The notes: generated by a model from the sequence alone, not told the origin. Shown: positions 30,614 through 42,664, counted from the stretch's first letter. The stretch: DNA of 64,000 bases from Pantoea sp. Cy-639 (GCF_011752525.1 NZ_VWXI01000007.1:62001-126000), one strand, 5' to 3'. Translations and numbers: made by a program.

Positions 30614-31678
30614 ATGACTGCCCTGAAGAACGATCGTTTCCTGCGTGCACTGCTCAAGCAACCCGTAGACGTCACCCCGGTGTGGATGATGCGCCAGGCC
30701 GGCCGCTACCTGCCGGAGTACCGCGCCAGCCGCGCCAAGGCCGGCGACTTCATGAGCCTGTGCATGAACCCGCAGTTCGCCTGCGAGGTCACCCTGCAGC
30801 CGCTGGACCGCTATCCGCTGGACGCGGCGATCCTCTTCTCGGACATCCTCACCATCCCCGACGCCATGGGCCAGGGCCTGTACTTCGAGACCGGCGAGGG
30901 TCCGCGTTTCAAGAAGGTCATCAGCACCCTGGCCGACATCGAGGCGCTGCCGATCCCCGATCCACAGAAGGATCTCGGCTACGTGATGGACGCGGTCAGC
31001 ACCATCCGTCGCGAGCTCAACGGTCGCGTGCCGCTGATCGGATTCTCCGGCAGCCCATGGACCCTGGCCACCTACATGGTCGAAGGCGGATCGTCCAAGG
31101 ACTTTCGCAAGATCAAGGCCATGGCCTACGACAACCCAGAGGCCCTGCACCTGCTGCTGGACAAGCTGGCCCAGTCGGTCACCAGCTACCTCAACGGCCA
31201 GATTCTCGCCGGTGCGCAGGCGGTACAGATCTTCGATACCTGGGGCGGCAACCTGTCGGCGGCGGCCTACCAGGAATTCTCCCTGTCCTACATGCGCAAG
31301 ATCGTCAGCGGCCTGATCCGCGAGCACGAAGGGCGCAAGGTGCCGGTGATCCTGTTCACCAAGAACGGCGGCCTGTGGCTGGAGAGCATCGCCGAGGCCG
31401 GTGCCGACGCACTGGGCCTGGACTGGACCTGCGAAATCGGCGATGCCCGTCGTCGCGTGGGTGACAAGGTTGCCCTGCAGGGCAACATGGACCCGACCGT
31501 GCTGTACGCCAAGCCCGAAGCCATCCGCAAGGAAGTGGCGCGGATCCTGGCCAGTTACGGCAAGGGGACTGGCCATGTGTTCAACCTGGGGCATGGCATC
31601 ACCCCGGAAGTCGATCCGGAGCATGCGGGTGTGTTCATCAACGCCGTGCACGAGTTGTCGGCGCAATACCACCAGTAA
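30614..31678 (+). CDS. hemE: Uroporphyrinogen decarboxylase
   Basis: A 354-residue cytosolic enzyme that removes four carboxylates from uroporphyrinogen III in haem synthesis. The family signatures are [19 protein letters not shown] near the N-terminus and the [17 protein letters not shown] loop; the catalytic Asp lies in [16 protein letters not shown]. Length is typical. It stands alone between a terminator and a REP pair. Confidence 0.97.
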   Translation: MTALKNDRFLRALLKQPVDVTPVWMMRQAGRYLPEYRASRAKAGDFMSLCMNPQFACEVTLQPLDRYPLDAAILFSDILTIPDAMGQGLYFETGEGPRFKKVISTLADIEALPIPDPQKDLGYVMDAVSTIRRELNGRVPLIGFSGSPWTLATYMVEGGSSKDFRKIKAMAYDNPEALHLLLDKLAQSVTSYLNGQILAGAQAVQIFDTWGGNLSAAAYQEFSLSYMRKIVSGLIREHEGRKVPVILFTKNGGLWLESIAEAGADALGLDWTCEIGDARRRVGDKVALQGNMDPTVLYAKPEAIRKEVARILASYGKGTGHVFNLGHGITPEVDPEHAGVFINAVHELSAQYHQ

Positions 31679-31689
31679 GCGCCATTCTC

Positions 31690-31753
31690 ATGCGGGGCAA
31701 GCCCGCTCCCACAAGGCCTGTGCCTGACTTGTGGGAGCGGGCTTGCCCCGCGT
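31690..31753. repeat. REP pair after hemE
   Basis: GCGGGGCAAGCCCGCTCCCAC and its exact inverse GTGGGAGCGGGCTTGCCCCGC form a long inverted repeat, a BIME able to fold into a large hairpin. Confidence 0.92.
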
Positions 31754-31829
31754 GTTTTTCAGGTTAAGGTTGAATTCAGCGATCGTCGTTAATCTGGGGG
31801 CATCTAAACGCAAACAGGACACGATCCCC

Positions 31830-32177
31830 ATGAAATCTCGCTACCTTGCCTTGATTCTCGCTCCACTGTTCAGCACCGCAGCCCTGGCGGCTGGCTATAC
31901 CGGCCCCGGCGCCCAGGCCGTGACCACGGTCGCTGCTGCCAAGGAGGCTGCCGATGACACACCGGTGGTGCTGCAGGGCTATGTGACCAAGAAGATCAAC
32001 AACGACGACAAGTACGAATTCAAGGACGCCACCGGCACCATCACCGTCGAGATCGACGACGAAGACTTGCCGCCGACACCGTTCGACGACAAGACCAAGG
32101 TCAAGCTGACCGGCGAGGTGGAGAAGCACCTGATGAGCCGTGAGGTGGACGTGGATATCGTCGAGATCATCAACTGA
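31830..32177 (+). CDS. YgiW/YdeI-family (BOF) periplasmic stress protein
   Basis: A 115-residue protein with a signal peptide (residues 1-20, LAPLFSTAALAA) and a bacterial OB-fold (BOF) domain: VVLQGYVTKKINNDDKYEFKDATGTITVEIDDED ... VKLTGEVEKHLMSREVDVDIVEI. Members are induced by peroxide, metal or envelope stress and are linked to stress tolerance; the ligand is unknown. It is monocistronic, with a short terminator at 32189-32209. Confidence 0.88.
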   Translation: MKSRYLALILAPLFSTAALAAGYTGPGAQAVTTVAAAKEAADDTPVVLQGYVTKKINNDDKYEFKDATGTITVEIDDEDLPPTPFDDKTKVKLTGEVEKHLMSREVDVDIVEIIN

Positions 32178-32188
32178 TCCTGGGCTTC

Positions 32189-32209
32189 AGGGCTGCTTTG
32201 CAGCCCTTT
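32189..32209 (+). terminator. Intrinsic terminator after the BOF gene
   Basis: AGGGCTGC and GCAGCCCT pair around TTT with a short T-run. A degenerate half REP (GGCCGCTCCTGTAG) follows near 32219-32233. Confidence 0.7.
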
Positions 32210-32267
32210 CGCGATACGAGGCCGCTCCTGTAGGGAGACGTGATTCCTTGTAGGAGTGGTCCCGGGC

Positions 32268-33509
32268 TCAGCCTGATTTAGGCGCTAACTTGCTCAGGTG
32301 CAACGCCACCAGCAAGGCCACCGCCAGCAAACTGCCAATGAACAGCCCGATACCGTTCCAGCCCCACTGGTGCCAGAACACCCCGCCTGCCGTCCCGGCG
32401 ACGCTCGACCCCGCGTAATAGCTGAACAGGTACAGCGACGAGGCCTGCCCCTTGGCCTTGAGCGCCCGGCGGCCGATCCAGCTGCTGGCCACCGAGTGCG
32501 CGCCGAAGAAGCCGAAGGTGAACACCAGCATGCCGAGGATGATCATCGCCAGCGGGTTGGCCAAGGTCATCAGCAGGCCACCGGCCATGACCACGATACT
32601 GGCCCAGAACACCTTGCGCCGGCCCAGCTTGTCTGCCAGCGCGCCAACTTGTGCCGAGCTGTAGATCCCCGACAGGTACACCACCGACAGCAGGCCGACC
32701 AAGGCCTGGTTCATATGATAGGGGCCGGCCAGCAGGCGGTAGCCGATGTAGTTGAACAGGGTGACGAAGGCACCCATCAGCAGGAACGCTTCAAGGAACA
32801 GCCAGGGCAGGCCGGCATCCTTGAAATGCATGACGAAGCCGTCCAGCAAGCTGCGTGGTTTCAGCGATTGCGGGCGGAAGTTGCGCGACTCGGGCAGCAC
32901 TTTCCAGAACACCAGTGCAGCCAGCAGGGCCAGGCCGCCGATCACCAGCATCGCCGTATGCCAGCTGACGAAGTCGATCAGCACACCGGTGATCAACCGC
33001 CCGCTCATCCCACCGATGGCATTGCCGCCAATGTACAGGCCCATGGCCAGGCCGATGTGCTGTGGATGGATTTCTTCGCTCAGATAGGTCATGGCCACTG
33101 CTGCCAGGCCACTCAGTGACAGGCCTACCAGTGCACGGCTGGCCAGTACCCACTGCCAGCTCGGCATCACTGCGCTGGCCAGGGTGGCCAGGGCCGCACA
33201 GAGCAGGGCGAAGACCATGACAGGCTTGCGCCCGATGCGGTCGGAGATCGGGCCGGTGATCAGCAGTCCGAACGCCAGCATGGCGGTGGACACCGACAAC
33301 ACCAGGCTGCTCTGTGCCGCATTGATGGAAAACTCCTGCGACAGCAGGGGCATCATCGGTTGCACGCAGTAGAGCAGTGCGAAGGTCGCAAAGCCGCCGC
33401 TGAACAGGGCCAGCACGGTCTTCATGAAGGCGGGGGTGCCTTTTTCTATCCAGATATCGTTGAGCACGGGCTCGGGGTCGACGGGCAGGGGGGCGACGGC
33501 GGATCTCAC
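32268..33509 (-). CDS. MFS transporter, YnfM-like
   Basis: About 413 residues with twelve predicted membrane helices and the MFS A-motif GPISDRIGRKPVMV after helix 2, repeated in weaker form (GALADKLGRRKVF) after helix 8. It is probably a proton-driven exporter of unknown substrate. The GTG at 33509 is preceded by GAGG at good distance; an ATG at 33557 would extend it by 16 residues without homology. It is divergent from a LysR regulator 123 bp away, which likely controls it. Confidence 0.85.
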   Translation of the reverse strand: MRSAVAPLPVDPEPVLNDIWIEKGTPAFMKTVLALFSGGFATFALLYCVQPMMPLLSQEFSINAAQSSLVLSVSTAMLAFGLLITGPISDRIGRKPVMVFALLCAALATLASAVMPSWQWVLASRALVGLSLSGLAAVAMTYLSEEIHPQHIGLAMGLYIGGNAIGGMSGRLITGVLIDFVSWHTAMLVIGGLALLAALVFWKVLPESRNFRPQSLKPRSLLDGFVMHFKDAGLPWLFLEAFLLMGAFVTLFNYIGYRLLAGPYHMNQALVGLLSVVYLSGIYSSAQVGALADKLGRRKVFWASIVVMAGGLLMTLANPLAMIILGMLVFTFGFFGAHSVASSWIGRRALKAKGQASSLYLFSYYAGSSVAGTAGGVFWHQWGWNGIGLFIGSLLAVALLVALHLSKLAPKSG

Positions 33510-33632
33510 GGAAGGGTACCTCGGGCGCGGGGCCAGGTGCTGCGATGGAAAAAGCATATAGCTGGCTAATGTTCATATCCAATATATTGTTCGACCTGTT
33601 TGAGACGTTTCACGACCTGTTTGGAGTCGTCC

Positions 33633-34538
33633 ATGGAATTGCGCCACCTGCGTTACTTCATTGCCGTGGCCGAGGAGCTGCACTTCGGGCGTGCAGCCCA
33701 GCAACTGGGTATCTCGCAACCTCCGTTGAGCCAGCAGATCCAGGCCCTGGAGCAGGAGCTCGGGGCGCGCTTGTTCGAGCGCACCAATCGTCGGGTCGAG
33801 CTCAGCGAGGCCGGTCGACTGTTCCTCGAGGAGGCCCGGCAGGTGCTGGCGCAGGTAGAAAAGGCCGCCGATGTGGCGCGTCGCGCGCAATTGGGTGAGT
33901 TGGGCGAGATGAAGATCGGCTTCACCTCCTCGGCACCCTTCACTTCGCAGATTCCCCAGGCCATTCATGCCTTCCGCCAGCGTTTCCCCTCGGTCCACCT
34001 GAACCTGAAGGAAATGAGCAGTCGCGAAGTGGTGGAGGCGGTGTTCGACGAGTCCATCGAGGTTGGCCTGATGCGTCCGCTACCGCTGCCGGAGGGCATC
34101 GTTTGCACCGAGCTGTTTCGCGAGCCGCTGGTGGTGGTGCTCAATGCCTCCCATCCGTTGGCTGTTGGCAGCGAGCAGGGGCTGTACATGCAGGCCCTGG
34201 CCCATGAACCTTTCGTGTTCTTCCCTCGCAGCTATGGCAGTGGCTTGCATGCCCAGTTGCTGAGCCTGGCACGCAGCGCCGGCTTCAGCCCGCATTTCGC
34301 CCAGGAGGCAGGGGAGGCGATGACCATCATCGGCCTGGTCTCGGCGGGGCTGGGGGTGTCGGTGCTGCCGGCGTCGTTCCAGCGCATGCGTATCGAGGGG
34401 GTGGTCTACCGCACGCTGCTGGACGAAGAGGCGATGACCGCCGTCTGGCTGGTGCGCCGTGCGGCGGCAGGCTCGGCGATGGCCAATGCCTTCGTTGCCC
34501 TGCTGGCCGGGCTGGAGCAGCCCGAAGGTGCTGGCTAA
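33633..34538 (+). CDS. LysR-family transcriptional regulator
   Basis: A 301-residue regulator. The N-terminal winged HTH is MELRHLRYFIAVAEELHFGRAAQQLGISQPPLSQQIQALEQELGARLFERT; the C-terminal two-lobed effector domain begins near residue 90 (GEMKIGFTSSAPF). It is divergent from the MFS gene, and the shared AT-rich gap (33550-33600) is where it should bind. The effector is not predictable. Confidence 0.92.
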   Translation: MELRHLRYFIAVAEELHFGRAAQQLGISQPPLSQQIQALEQELGARLFERTNRRVELSEAGRLFLEEARQVLAQVEKAADVARRAQLGELGEMKIGFTSSAPFTSQIPQAIHAFRQRFPSVHLNLKEMSSREVVEAVFDESIEVGLMRPLPLPEGIVCTELFREPLVVVLNASHPLAVGSEQGLYMQALAHEPFVFFPRSYGSGLHAQLLSLARSAGFSPHFAQEAGEAMTIIGLVSAGLGVSVLPASFQRMRIEGVVYRTLLDEEAMTAVWLVRRAAAGSAMANAFVALLAGLEQPEGAG

Positions 34539-34590
34539 ACCGCCACGCTGGCCACATACTCGGGCATTCGTTGATACACGGAGGTCTGAC

Positions 34591-35364
34591 ATGCGGCGCG
34601 TGGTGTTCAATCAGAAAGGTGGCGTGGGCAAGTCGAGCATCGCTTGCAACCTGGCGGCGGTCAGCGCCAACGAGGGCTATCGGACCCTGCTGATCGACCT
34701 GGATGCCCAGGCCAACTCGACCCAGTATCTGACCGGCCTGACCGGCGACGACATCCCGATGGGTATCGCCGACTTCTTCAAGCAGTCGCTGTCCAGCGGC
34801 CCCTTCGCCAAGAAGAACAAGGTCGATATCTACGAAACCCCGTTCGATAACCTGCATGTGGTGACCGCCACAGCGGAGCTGGCCGACCTGCAGCCCAAGC
34901 TCGAGGCCAAGCACAAGATCAACAAGCTGCGCAAACTGCTCGACGAGCTCGACGAAGACTACGACCGGATCTACATCGACACCCCGCCGGCGTTGAACTT
35001 CTATGCAGTCTCCGCATTGATCGCCGCCGACCGCGTGCTGATCCCCTTCGATTGCGACAGCTTCTCGCGCCAGGCGCTGTACGGCCTGCTGGCTGAGATC
35101 GACGAACTCAAGGACGACCACAACGAAGACCTGCAAGTCGAAGGCATCGTGGTCAATCAGTTCCAGTCACGGGCCAGCCTGCCGCAGCAGATGCTCGACG
35201 AGTTGCTGGCCGAAGGCCTGCCGGTGCTGCCGGTGTACCTCGGCAGCTCGGTGAAGATGCGTGAGTCCCACCATGCCAGCCTGCCGCTGATTCACCTGGA
35301 ACCACGGCACAAGCTGACCCAGCAGTTCGTCGAGTTGCACGACCTGCTCGAGCGCAGCGCCTAG
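34591..35364 (+). CDS. ParA-family ATPase, orphan
   Basis: A 257-residue deviant-Walker ATPase: NQKGGVGKSSIACNLA (Walker A with signature Lys), LLIDLDAQANSTQYL (Walker A'), YDRIYIDTPPAL (Walker B). GGAG precedes the ATG at 34591; the upstream frame extension overlaps the LysR gene and is not supported. No ParB or MinE partner is adjacent, so it is not a chromosomal parAB pair; such orphans position other cargo. Its TAG stop is shared, on the opposite strand, with the trxC stop (CTAG, 35361-35364). Confidence 0.88.
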   Translation: MRRVVFNQKGGVGKSSIACNLAAVSANEGYRTLLIDLDAQANSTQYLTGLTGDDIPMGIADFFKQSLSSGPFAKKNKVDIYETPFDNLHVVTATAELADLQPKLEAKHKINKLRKLLDELDEDYDRIYIDTPPALNFYAVSALIAADRVLIPFDCDSFSRQALYGLLAEIDELKDDHNEDLQVEGIVVNQFQSRASLPQQMLDELLAEGLPVLPVYLGSSVKMRESHHASLPLIHLEPRHKLTQQFVELHDLLERSA

Positions 35365-35795
35365 ATCCCCTGGCCGCGTAGCCACTCCAGCAGCGACTGG
35401 AGAGGGAACGCGCCGGCCTGGCGCGCCACTTCGCGGCCGTTCCTGAACAGGATCAGGCTGGGGATCGAGCGGATTCCCAGTTGGCCGGCCAGGTTGCGGT
35501 TGGCCTCACTGTCGAGCTTGGCCAGGCGGCAGCGGCCCGCCAACTGCTGTGCAGCCTGTTCGAAGGTGGGGGCAAAGGACTTGCATGGGCCGCACCAGTC
35601 GGCCCAGACATCCAGCAGCAGCGGCAGGTCGCCTTTGATCTGGGCGGCGTAGTTGGCTTCGGTGAGTTCGAACGGTGTGCTCAACACCACGTCCTGCTTG
35701 CAGCGGCCGCATTTGGGGGCATCGCCCAGGCGCTCGGCGGGCAGGCGGTTGAGGCCGTTGCAGTGGGGGCAGGGGATTACCACAGGATTGGACAT
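35361..35795 (-). CDS. trxC: Thioredoxin 2 (zinc-ribbon thioredoxin)
   Basis: A 144-residue thioredoxin with an N-terminal zinc ribbon (CPHCNGLNRLPAERLGDAPKCGRC) and the WCGPC active site in DVWADWCGPCKSFAPTF. It reduces protein disulfides in the cytosol; TrxC proteins are usually tied to oxidative stress. Its 3' end overlaps the parA 3' end by four bases. Confidence 0.95.
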   Translation of the reverse strand: MSNPVVIPCPHCNGLNRLPAERLGDAPKCGRCKQDVVLSTPFELTEANYAAQIKGDLPLLLDVWADWCGPCKSFAPTFEQAAQQLAGRCRLAKLDSEANRNLAGQLGIRSIPSLILFRNGREVARQAGAFPLQSLLEWLRGQGI

Positions 35796-35858
35796 ATCAT
35801 CTCCTTGGGATTCTTGGGGGCTGCTGCGCCGCCCTTTCGCGACACCAGGCCCCGGGTT

Positions 35859-37439
<1,581 letters not shown>

Positions 37440-40400
37440 TCAACTGGGCGGCGTGCTGTCGGGCTTGAGGTCCATCGGGATCTGCTGCTGCTTGCCGTTC
37501 TTCGGGTCCATCAGGAACACCTCCACCTGGCGCACCGAGATCTTGATGTTGTGCGCCTTGAACTCGCGGTTGATGTAGCGGTTCATCTCGTCGAGGGTCG
37601 GGTTGCGGTCGCCCAGGTCGCGCACGTGCATGCGCAGCTCGTGGTCCAGCGAGCTTTCACCGAAGTTGAGGAAGTACACGAGCGGCTCCGGGTCCTTGAG
37701 GACCCGCGGGTTGTCGTGGGCACCCTTGAGCAGCAGCTCGCGCACCAGGTCCAGGTCGGAGCCATAGTCGATACCCAGCTTCAGTGTCACCCGGGTGACC
37801 GTGTCGGTCAGCGACCAGTTGATCAACTGGCCGGTGATGAAGGTCTTGTTGGGGACGATGATGTCCTTGCGATCGAAGTCGGTGATGGTGGTGGCGCGGA
37901 TGCGGATACGGCTGACCGTGCCGGACAGGTTGCCGATGGTGATGGTGTCGCCGATCCGTACCGGGCGTTCGAACAGGATCATGATGCCGGAGATGAAGTT
38001 GGCGAAGATCTCCTGCATGCCGAAGCCCAGGCCCAGCGACAGGGCCGCGACCAGCCATTGCAGCTTGTCCCAGCTGACCCCGAGGGTGGCCAGGGTGCTG
38101 ACGATGCCGACCCCGGCGATCACGTACGACAGCAGCGTGGTGATGGCGTACGCGCTGCCTTGCGCCAGGTTCAGGCGCGACAGCACCAGCACTTCGAGCA
38201 GGCCGGGCAGGTTGCTGGCCAGGGCCACGGTGATGCCGGCGATCACCAGCGCGCCGAGCAGGTCGCCGAGGCTGATCGGCACCATGCTGGCGGCGGCGCC
38301 AGTGCCGCTGGCGTACTCGTAGAGGGTGACATTGTTGAGGTAGGAGAACACCGTGATCAGGTCGGCCCAGACCCAGTACAGGCCACCGATGAAGCCGCCG
38401 AGCAGGGCCAGGCGGATCAGGCGCAGGGACTGCTGGTTGACCTGCTCGATGTCCAGGGTCGGCTCCTCGACCACGACCTCGCCGTCCAACCCCTCTTTGG
38501 CGGCCTGGCGTTTGCTCAGGGCGCGCTGGTAGGCCAGGCGCCGGGCCGCCACCGACAGGCCGCGGACGAAGGCAGCCTCGATCACCAGCCAGAACAGCAG
38601 CAGGTAGAGGGTATAGATCAGGCGGTCGGTGAGCTTGAGGGCGGTGTAGTAGTAGCCGAAGCACACGGCCACGAACAGGGCGATGGGCAGGGCGGTGAAC
38701 GCCACTCCCACGGCCTTGCGGAACAGCGAGGTGTTGCGGTGCGCCGGGCTGCTCAGCAGCAGGCGACTGAGCAGCAGGGCCATCAGCGCGTAGCAGGTGA
38801 GCACCACGCCGATGCCCAGCACGTCGTCGGCCAGCGCCGAGGGTTGATGCTCGGCCATCGCCACCACGCCGACCAGGGCCAGCACCACGGTGCCGAGGCG
38901 TCGGATCCAGCCGCGCAGGAACTCGACCTGGGGCTTGTGCCAGCGGAAGTGGATCTCGGCCACGCCGCCAGGGGCGAGGATGCGATAGGCGGTGTAGAAC
39001 ACCAGCCAGGCCTGGGCGATCTGCCACAAGGCCGCGCCGAGGTTGGCGTTCTGTCCGCGGGCGTCGAGTTGCAGGGCGTAGCTGCCGAGGGTGAGCGCCA
39101 GGGCCACCGGCAGCGCCAGCAGGATGTTGATCAGGATGGCCTGGGGCGTGTGCCACTGGCTGTCGCGCTTGAAGTGGCCGATGTCCTGGTGGACCTTGCG
39201 CAGGCGCCGGTACAGCGCCTTGCGCCGCCACAGCAGGGCGCCGATCACCAGGAGCAGCGGCAGGAACAGCAGCGGTTGCTGCACCAGGCCATCGCCCAGC
39301 TCCTTGATGCCTGCGCCCCAGGGCAGGCTGGCGACCTGGAGGGTGAGGCGCTCGGGGACCTCGCGCAGCCATTGCCAGTCCAGCGGCTTGTTGCTGGGGA
39401 TCCAGAACATCTGCTCTTCCAGGGTGGTGCGCAGGTTCTGGGCAGTGCCGAGCAACTGCTTCTGGTTGAGCTGCAGGGTGATGCTTTCGTTGAGCAGCGT
39501 CGACAGCTCGCGGTTGAGCCGTTCGAGCAGGTCGGCACGGGAGATCGCCACTTCCAGCAGGGCCTTGCGCAGCTGCGGGGTGACGTCTTCCTGGGGCTGG
39601 TTGGCCAGCAGCTTGTCCACATAGCTGGACGGGCTGCTCATCTGCTCGCGTTCCTGGTTGACCTCGAACTGGTACAGGCGGATGTCGGCGATCTGGTCGG
39701 CCAGGTCACGGTCGACCTTCAGGTGCGGCAGCGCCTGCTTCTGCTTGTAGAGGATCTTCGACAGCAGCAGGCTGCCCTTGAGTACGCTGATCTGTTCGTC
39801 GAGGGCCTGGTCGGCCTGGGTGAGACTGTCGAGCTGCTGCTTGGTGCGCAGGTTCTGTTGGGTGACCACGTTGAGGCGGTCGGTGCTGCGCAGCAGGTAG
39901 TCGGAGAGCTGCAGGTTGTCGGCGCTCTCGGTGGCCAGCAGGTTGCTGCCGCCAGCCTTCTGCGCCTCGATCGATTGCTGGGTGACGGTCTGCTGCGACT
40001 GTGCCAGGCGCTTTTCGTTGATCAGTGTCTGCAGGTCCTGGATCTCCTGCTCCAGGCGCGCGGCGCGCTCGATCAGCAGATCGTGGCGGGCGTTGCCCAG
40101 GTCCTGCAGCAGGCTGTTGCCGGCCAGCTCCTGGCGGCGCAGCAAGGTCAGAGCGTTGAGCGAGGCGAGTTCGGCATTGAGCTGGTTGCGCTGGTCGGCG
40201 TTGAGCGGCTTGCCGTTGTCCTTGCTGGTCTTGAGGCTGTTGTTGATCTGCTGGGCGCGGGTCTGGTTGTTGCTGATCTCGGCCTGGGCGCGCTCGGGGC
40301 GGGTCTGCGAGTTGATGATCAGGCTGTTGGCCTCGGACAGCGCCTTCTGCAGCTCGCCCTGCTGGGTGCTGCGCTCGCCGAGCATCTGCTCGAGCTGCGG

Positions 40401-40754
40401 CACGCCGAGGTTGGCGAAGCGCTGGGCCACCGGCACGCTGCTGGTGGCCTTGAGCTTGATCAGTTCACGCTGGTTGTCACGGATCTCCTGGGGCGCGCTG
40501 GCCAACTGCTGCTTGAGCGTGGCGAGCTTCTTCTCGCTGTCGTCGCGGGCGGCGAGCAGGGCCAGGGTCTGCTCCTGCACCTGTTGGCCGGCCTTCTGCT
40601 CGGGCTCGGCCGGCTTGCGCTCGGTGATCTTGTTCAGGCTGCCCTGGATACCCGGGGTGCTGGGCACTTCCACGGCGGCGGCGGCGAACGAGAGGGTCAT
40701 GCACAGCCCGAGCAGGGCTGTGCGGCAATACACACGCAGGGACATAGGCAGCAT
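37440..40754 (-). CDS. mscK: Large mechanosensitive channel, MscK/KefA type
   Basis: About 1104 residues. It has a signal peptide (LLGLCMTLSFAAAAVEV), a long periplasmic coiled-coil region (~30-470), about eleven membrane helices (~480-870), and the C-terminal MscS pore and beta domain: LSLGLGFGMQEIFANFISGIMILFERPVRIGDTITIGNLSGTVSRIRIRATTI. It releases solutes on hypoosmotic shock, and MscK itself responds also to external K+. The ATG at 40754 or the one at 40745 could be the start. It follows the NhaP2-like antiporter gene by 26 bp, linking K+/H+ exchange and osmotic release. Confidence 0.9.
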   Translation of the reverse strand: MLPMSLRVYCRTALLGLCMTLSFAAAAVEVPSTPGIQGSLNKITERKPAEPEQKAGQQVQEQTLALLAARDDSEKKLATLKQQLASAPQEIRDNQRELIKLKATSSVPVAQRFANLGVPQLEQMLGERSTQQGELQKALSEANSLIINSQTRPERAQAEISNNQTRAQQINNSLKTSKDNGKPLNADQRNQLNAELASLNALTLLRRQELAGNSLLQDLGNARHDLLIERAARLEQEIQDLQTLINEKRLAQSQQTVTQQSIEAQKAGGSNLLATESADNLQLSDYLLRSTDRLNVVTQQNLRTKQQLDSLTQADQALDEQISVLKGSLLLSKILYKQKQALPHLKVDRDLADQIADIRLYQFEVNQEREQMSSPSSYVDKLLANQPQEDVTPQLRKALLEVAISRADLLERLNRELSTLLNESITLQLNQKQLLGTAQNLRTTLEEQMFWIPSNKPLDWQWLREVPERLTLQVASLPWGAGIKELGDGLVQQPLLFLPLLLVIGALLWRRKALYRRLRKVHQDIGHFKRDSQWHTPQAILINILLALPVALALTLGSYALQLDARGQNANLGAALWQIAQAWLVFYTAYRILAPGGVAEIHFRWHKPQVEFLRGWIRRLGTVVLALVGVVAMAEHQPSALADDVLGIGVVLTCYALMALLLSRLLLSSPAHRNTSLFRKAVGVAFTALPIALFVAVCFGYYYTALKLTDRLIYTLYLLLFWLVIEAAFVRGLSVAARRLAYQRALSKRQAAKEGLDGEVVVEEPTLDIEQVNQQSLRLIRLALLGGFIGGLYWVWADLITVFSYLNNVTLYEYASGTGAAASMVPISLGDLLGALVIAGITVALASNLPGLLEVLVLSRLNLAQGSAYAITTLLSYVIAGVGIVSTLATLGVSWDKLQWLVAALSLGLGFGMQEIFANFISGIMILFERPVRIGDTITIGNLSGTVSRIRIRATTITDFDRKDIIVPNKTFITGQLINWSLTDTVTRVTLKLGIDYGSDLDLVRELLLKGAHDNPRVLKDPEPLVYFLNFGESSLDHELRMHVRDLGDRNPTLDEMNRYINREFKAHNIKISVRQVEVFLMDPKNGKQQQIPMDLKPDSTPPS

Positions 40755-40780
40755 TCTTGAGCGACGAGGCAACACGCAGT

Positions 40781-42523
40781 TTAGAGGAACAACCCGGGGC
40801 CGGGTCGAGTACCTTCGGGGAATCTGACGCCGACTTTCTGGATCTTGTTCCCGTCCATGACCGCGACAGTCCAGATAGTGCCATGCCATTCGATCTGGTC
40901 ACCTACCACTGGCGCGCCTCCGACCTTCTGTCGGATGAACTGCGCCAGCGGCATGTTCGCGTCCAGGCCGTCGAGCTTCAGGCCATACAGGGCGGCCACC
41001 GCACCCAGTTCGGCATCGCCCTCGAGGACGAAATCGCCGAAGAAACGCAGGTCCAGTCCGCGCTGCGGGGCCTGGCTGAACAATTTGCCCAGGGCCGGCA
41101 GGTTGTGCTCGTGGCCGATCACGCAAAGCATGTCGCCGACTTCCAGCACGGTGCTGCCTGACGGGTGCAGCAACTGCTCGCTACGGAACAGCGCGGCGAT
41201 CCGCGTGCCTTCGGGCATCTTCAGCTCGCGCAGGGCGGCGCCGATGCACCATTTTTCGGCGCCTAGGCGGTAGACGAACAGCTCCCACTCGCTGGTGATG
41301 TGCACCTCCAGCGCGGAGCGGGAAATCGGTGCTGGGTCCGGTGGTACGGTGACCTTCAGCAGCTTGGCCATCCACGGCAGGCTGGTGCCTTGCACCAGCA
41401 GCGATACCAGTACGATGAAGAACGCCAGGTTGAAGAACAGCTGGGCATCCGGCAGGCCGGCCATCAGCGGGAACACGGCGAGAATGATCGGTACCGCGCC
41501 GCGCAGGCCGACCCAGCTGATAAAGCCTTTTTCGCGGCCATGGAAAGCCTTGAACGGCAGCAGCGCGGCGGCGACCGACAAGGGCCGGGCGAACAGGATC
41601 ATCCACAGCGCCAGGCCCAGCGCGGGAAGGGCGATGGGCAGCAGGTCGTGAGGCGTGACCAGCAGGCCCAGTACCAGGAACATGCCGATCTGCGCCAGCC
41701 AGGCCATGCCGTCGAGCATGTGCAGGATGCCGTGGCGGCTGCGGATCGGCCTGTTGCCCAGTACCAGGCCGCACAGGTAGACGGCGAGGAAGCCGCTGCC
41801 GTGCAGGGCGTTGGTCAGCGAGAACACCACCAGGCCACCGGCGATCACCAGGATCGGATAGAGGCCGCCAGCCAGGTTGATGCGGTTGACCAGTTGCAGC
41901 ATCAGCCAGCCGCCACCCAGGCCGAGCAGGCTGCCGATGCCGAACTCGCGCAGCAGGTGGGTCAGCAGGCTCCAGTGCAGGCCGGTCTGACCGCTGGCGA
42001 TCATGTCGATCAGGGTGACGGTGAGGAATACCGCCATCGGGTCGTTGCTGCCCGACTCGATCTCCAGGGTTGCCGTGACCCGTTCGTTCAGGCCCTTGCC
42101 GCCGAGCAGCGAGAATACTGCGGCGGCGTCGGTGGAGCCGACGATGGCGCCGATCAGCAGGCCCTGGATCAGGCTCAGGTCGAACAGCCAGGCGGCGACC
42201 ATGCCGGTCAGCCCGGTGGTGATCAGTACGCCCACGGTAGCCAGCGACAGGGCCGGCCAAAGGGCCACGCGGAAGCTCGCCACGCGCGTGCGCAGGCCGC
42301 CGTCGAGCAGGATCACGGCCAGGGCCAGGTTGCCCACCAGGTAGGCGGTTGGGTAGTTGTTGAAGATGATGCCGCCACCATCGACCCCGGCGACCATGCC
42401 GACCGCGAGGATGATGACCAGAATGGGGATGCCGAGACGCGACGACAGCGAGCTGACCAGGATACTGGCCCCGACCAGCAGCGCGCCGATCAGGAACAGA
42501 CTGTTGATGGTGCTCGCATCCAA
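40781..42523 (-). CDS. nhaP2: K+/H+ antiporter NhaP2 (CvrA)-like
   Basis: About 580 residues, the usual NhaP2 length if the TTG at 42523 is the start; GGAGT lies 8 bp before it. Residues 1-390 are a CPA1 exchanger core of ~12 helices ([43 protein letters not shown] with the ion-binding ND pair; [18 protein letters not shown]). A C-terminal RCK_C/TrkA-C regulatory domain ([21 protein letters not shown]) and a CorC-like domain follow. It expels K+ in exchange for protons. Confidence 0.93.
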   Translation of the reverse strand: MDASTINSLFLIGALLVGASILVSSLSSRLGIPILVIILAVGMVAGVDGGGIIFNNYPTAYLVGNLALAVILLDGGLRTRVASFRVALWPALSLATVGVLITTGLTGMVAAWLFDLSLIQGLLIGAIVGSTDAAAVFSLLGGKGLNERVTATLEIESGSNDPMAVFLTVTLIDMIASGQTGLHWSLLTHLLREFGIGSLLGLGGGWLMLQLVNRINLAGGLYPILVIAGGLVVFSLTNALHGSGFLAVYLCGLVLGNRPIRSRHGILHMLDGMAWLAQIGMFLVLGLLVTPHDLLPIALPALGLALWMILFARPLSVAAALLPFKAFHGREKGFISWVGLRGAVPIILAVFPLMAGLPDAQLFFNLAFFIVLVSLLVQGTSLPWMAKLLKVTVPPDPAPISRSALEVHITSEWELFVYRLGAEKWCIGAALRELKMPEGTRIAALFRSEQLLHPSGSTVLEVGDMLCVIGHEHNLPALGKLFSQAPQRGLDLRFFGDFVLEGDAELGAVAALYGLKLDGLDANMPLAQFIRQKVGGAPVVGDQIEWHGTIWTVAVMDGNKIQKVGVRFPEGTRPGPGLFL

Positions 42524-42638
42524 AGGCGGTACTCCGGGACATCGCGGAAAAGGGACCTGCAACGGAACTGGCAGGTCGCATGCCAATCGATTCTAACCTG
42601 ATGAATTGGCAGGCTGTAAAGCGTTTCTGCAGATGTGG

Positions 42639-42664
42639 AAAAGGCACCTGGGAAGGTGCCTTTT
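42639..42664. terminator. Intrinsic terminator between betA and nhaP2
   Basis: AAAAGGCACCT (42639-42649) and AGGTGCCTTTT (42654-42664) pair around GGGA; both strands carry T-runs. On the minus strand it ends betA transcripts before nhaP2. Confidence 0.88.
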
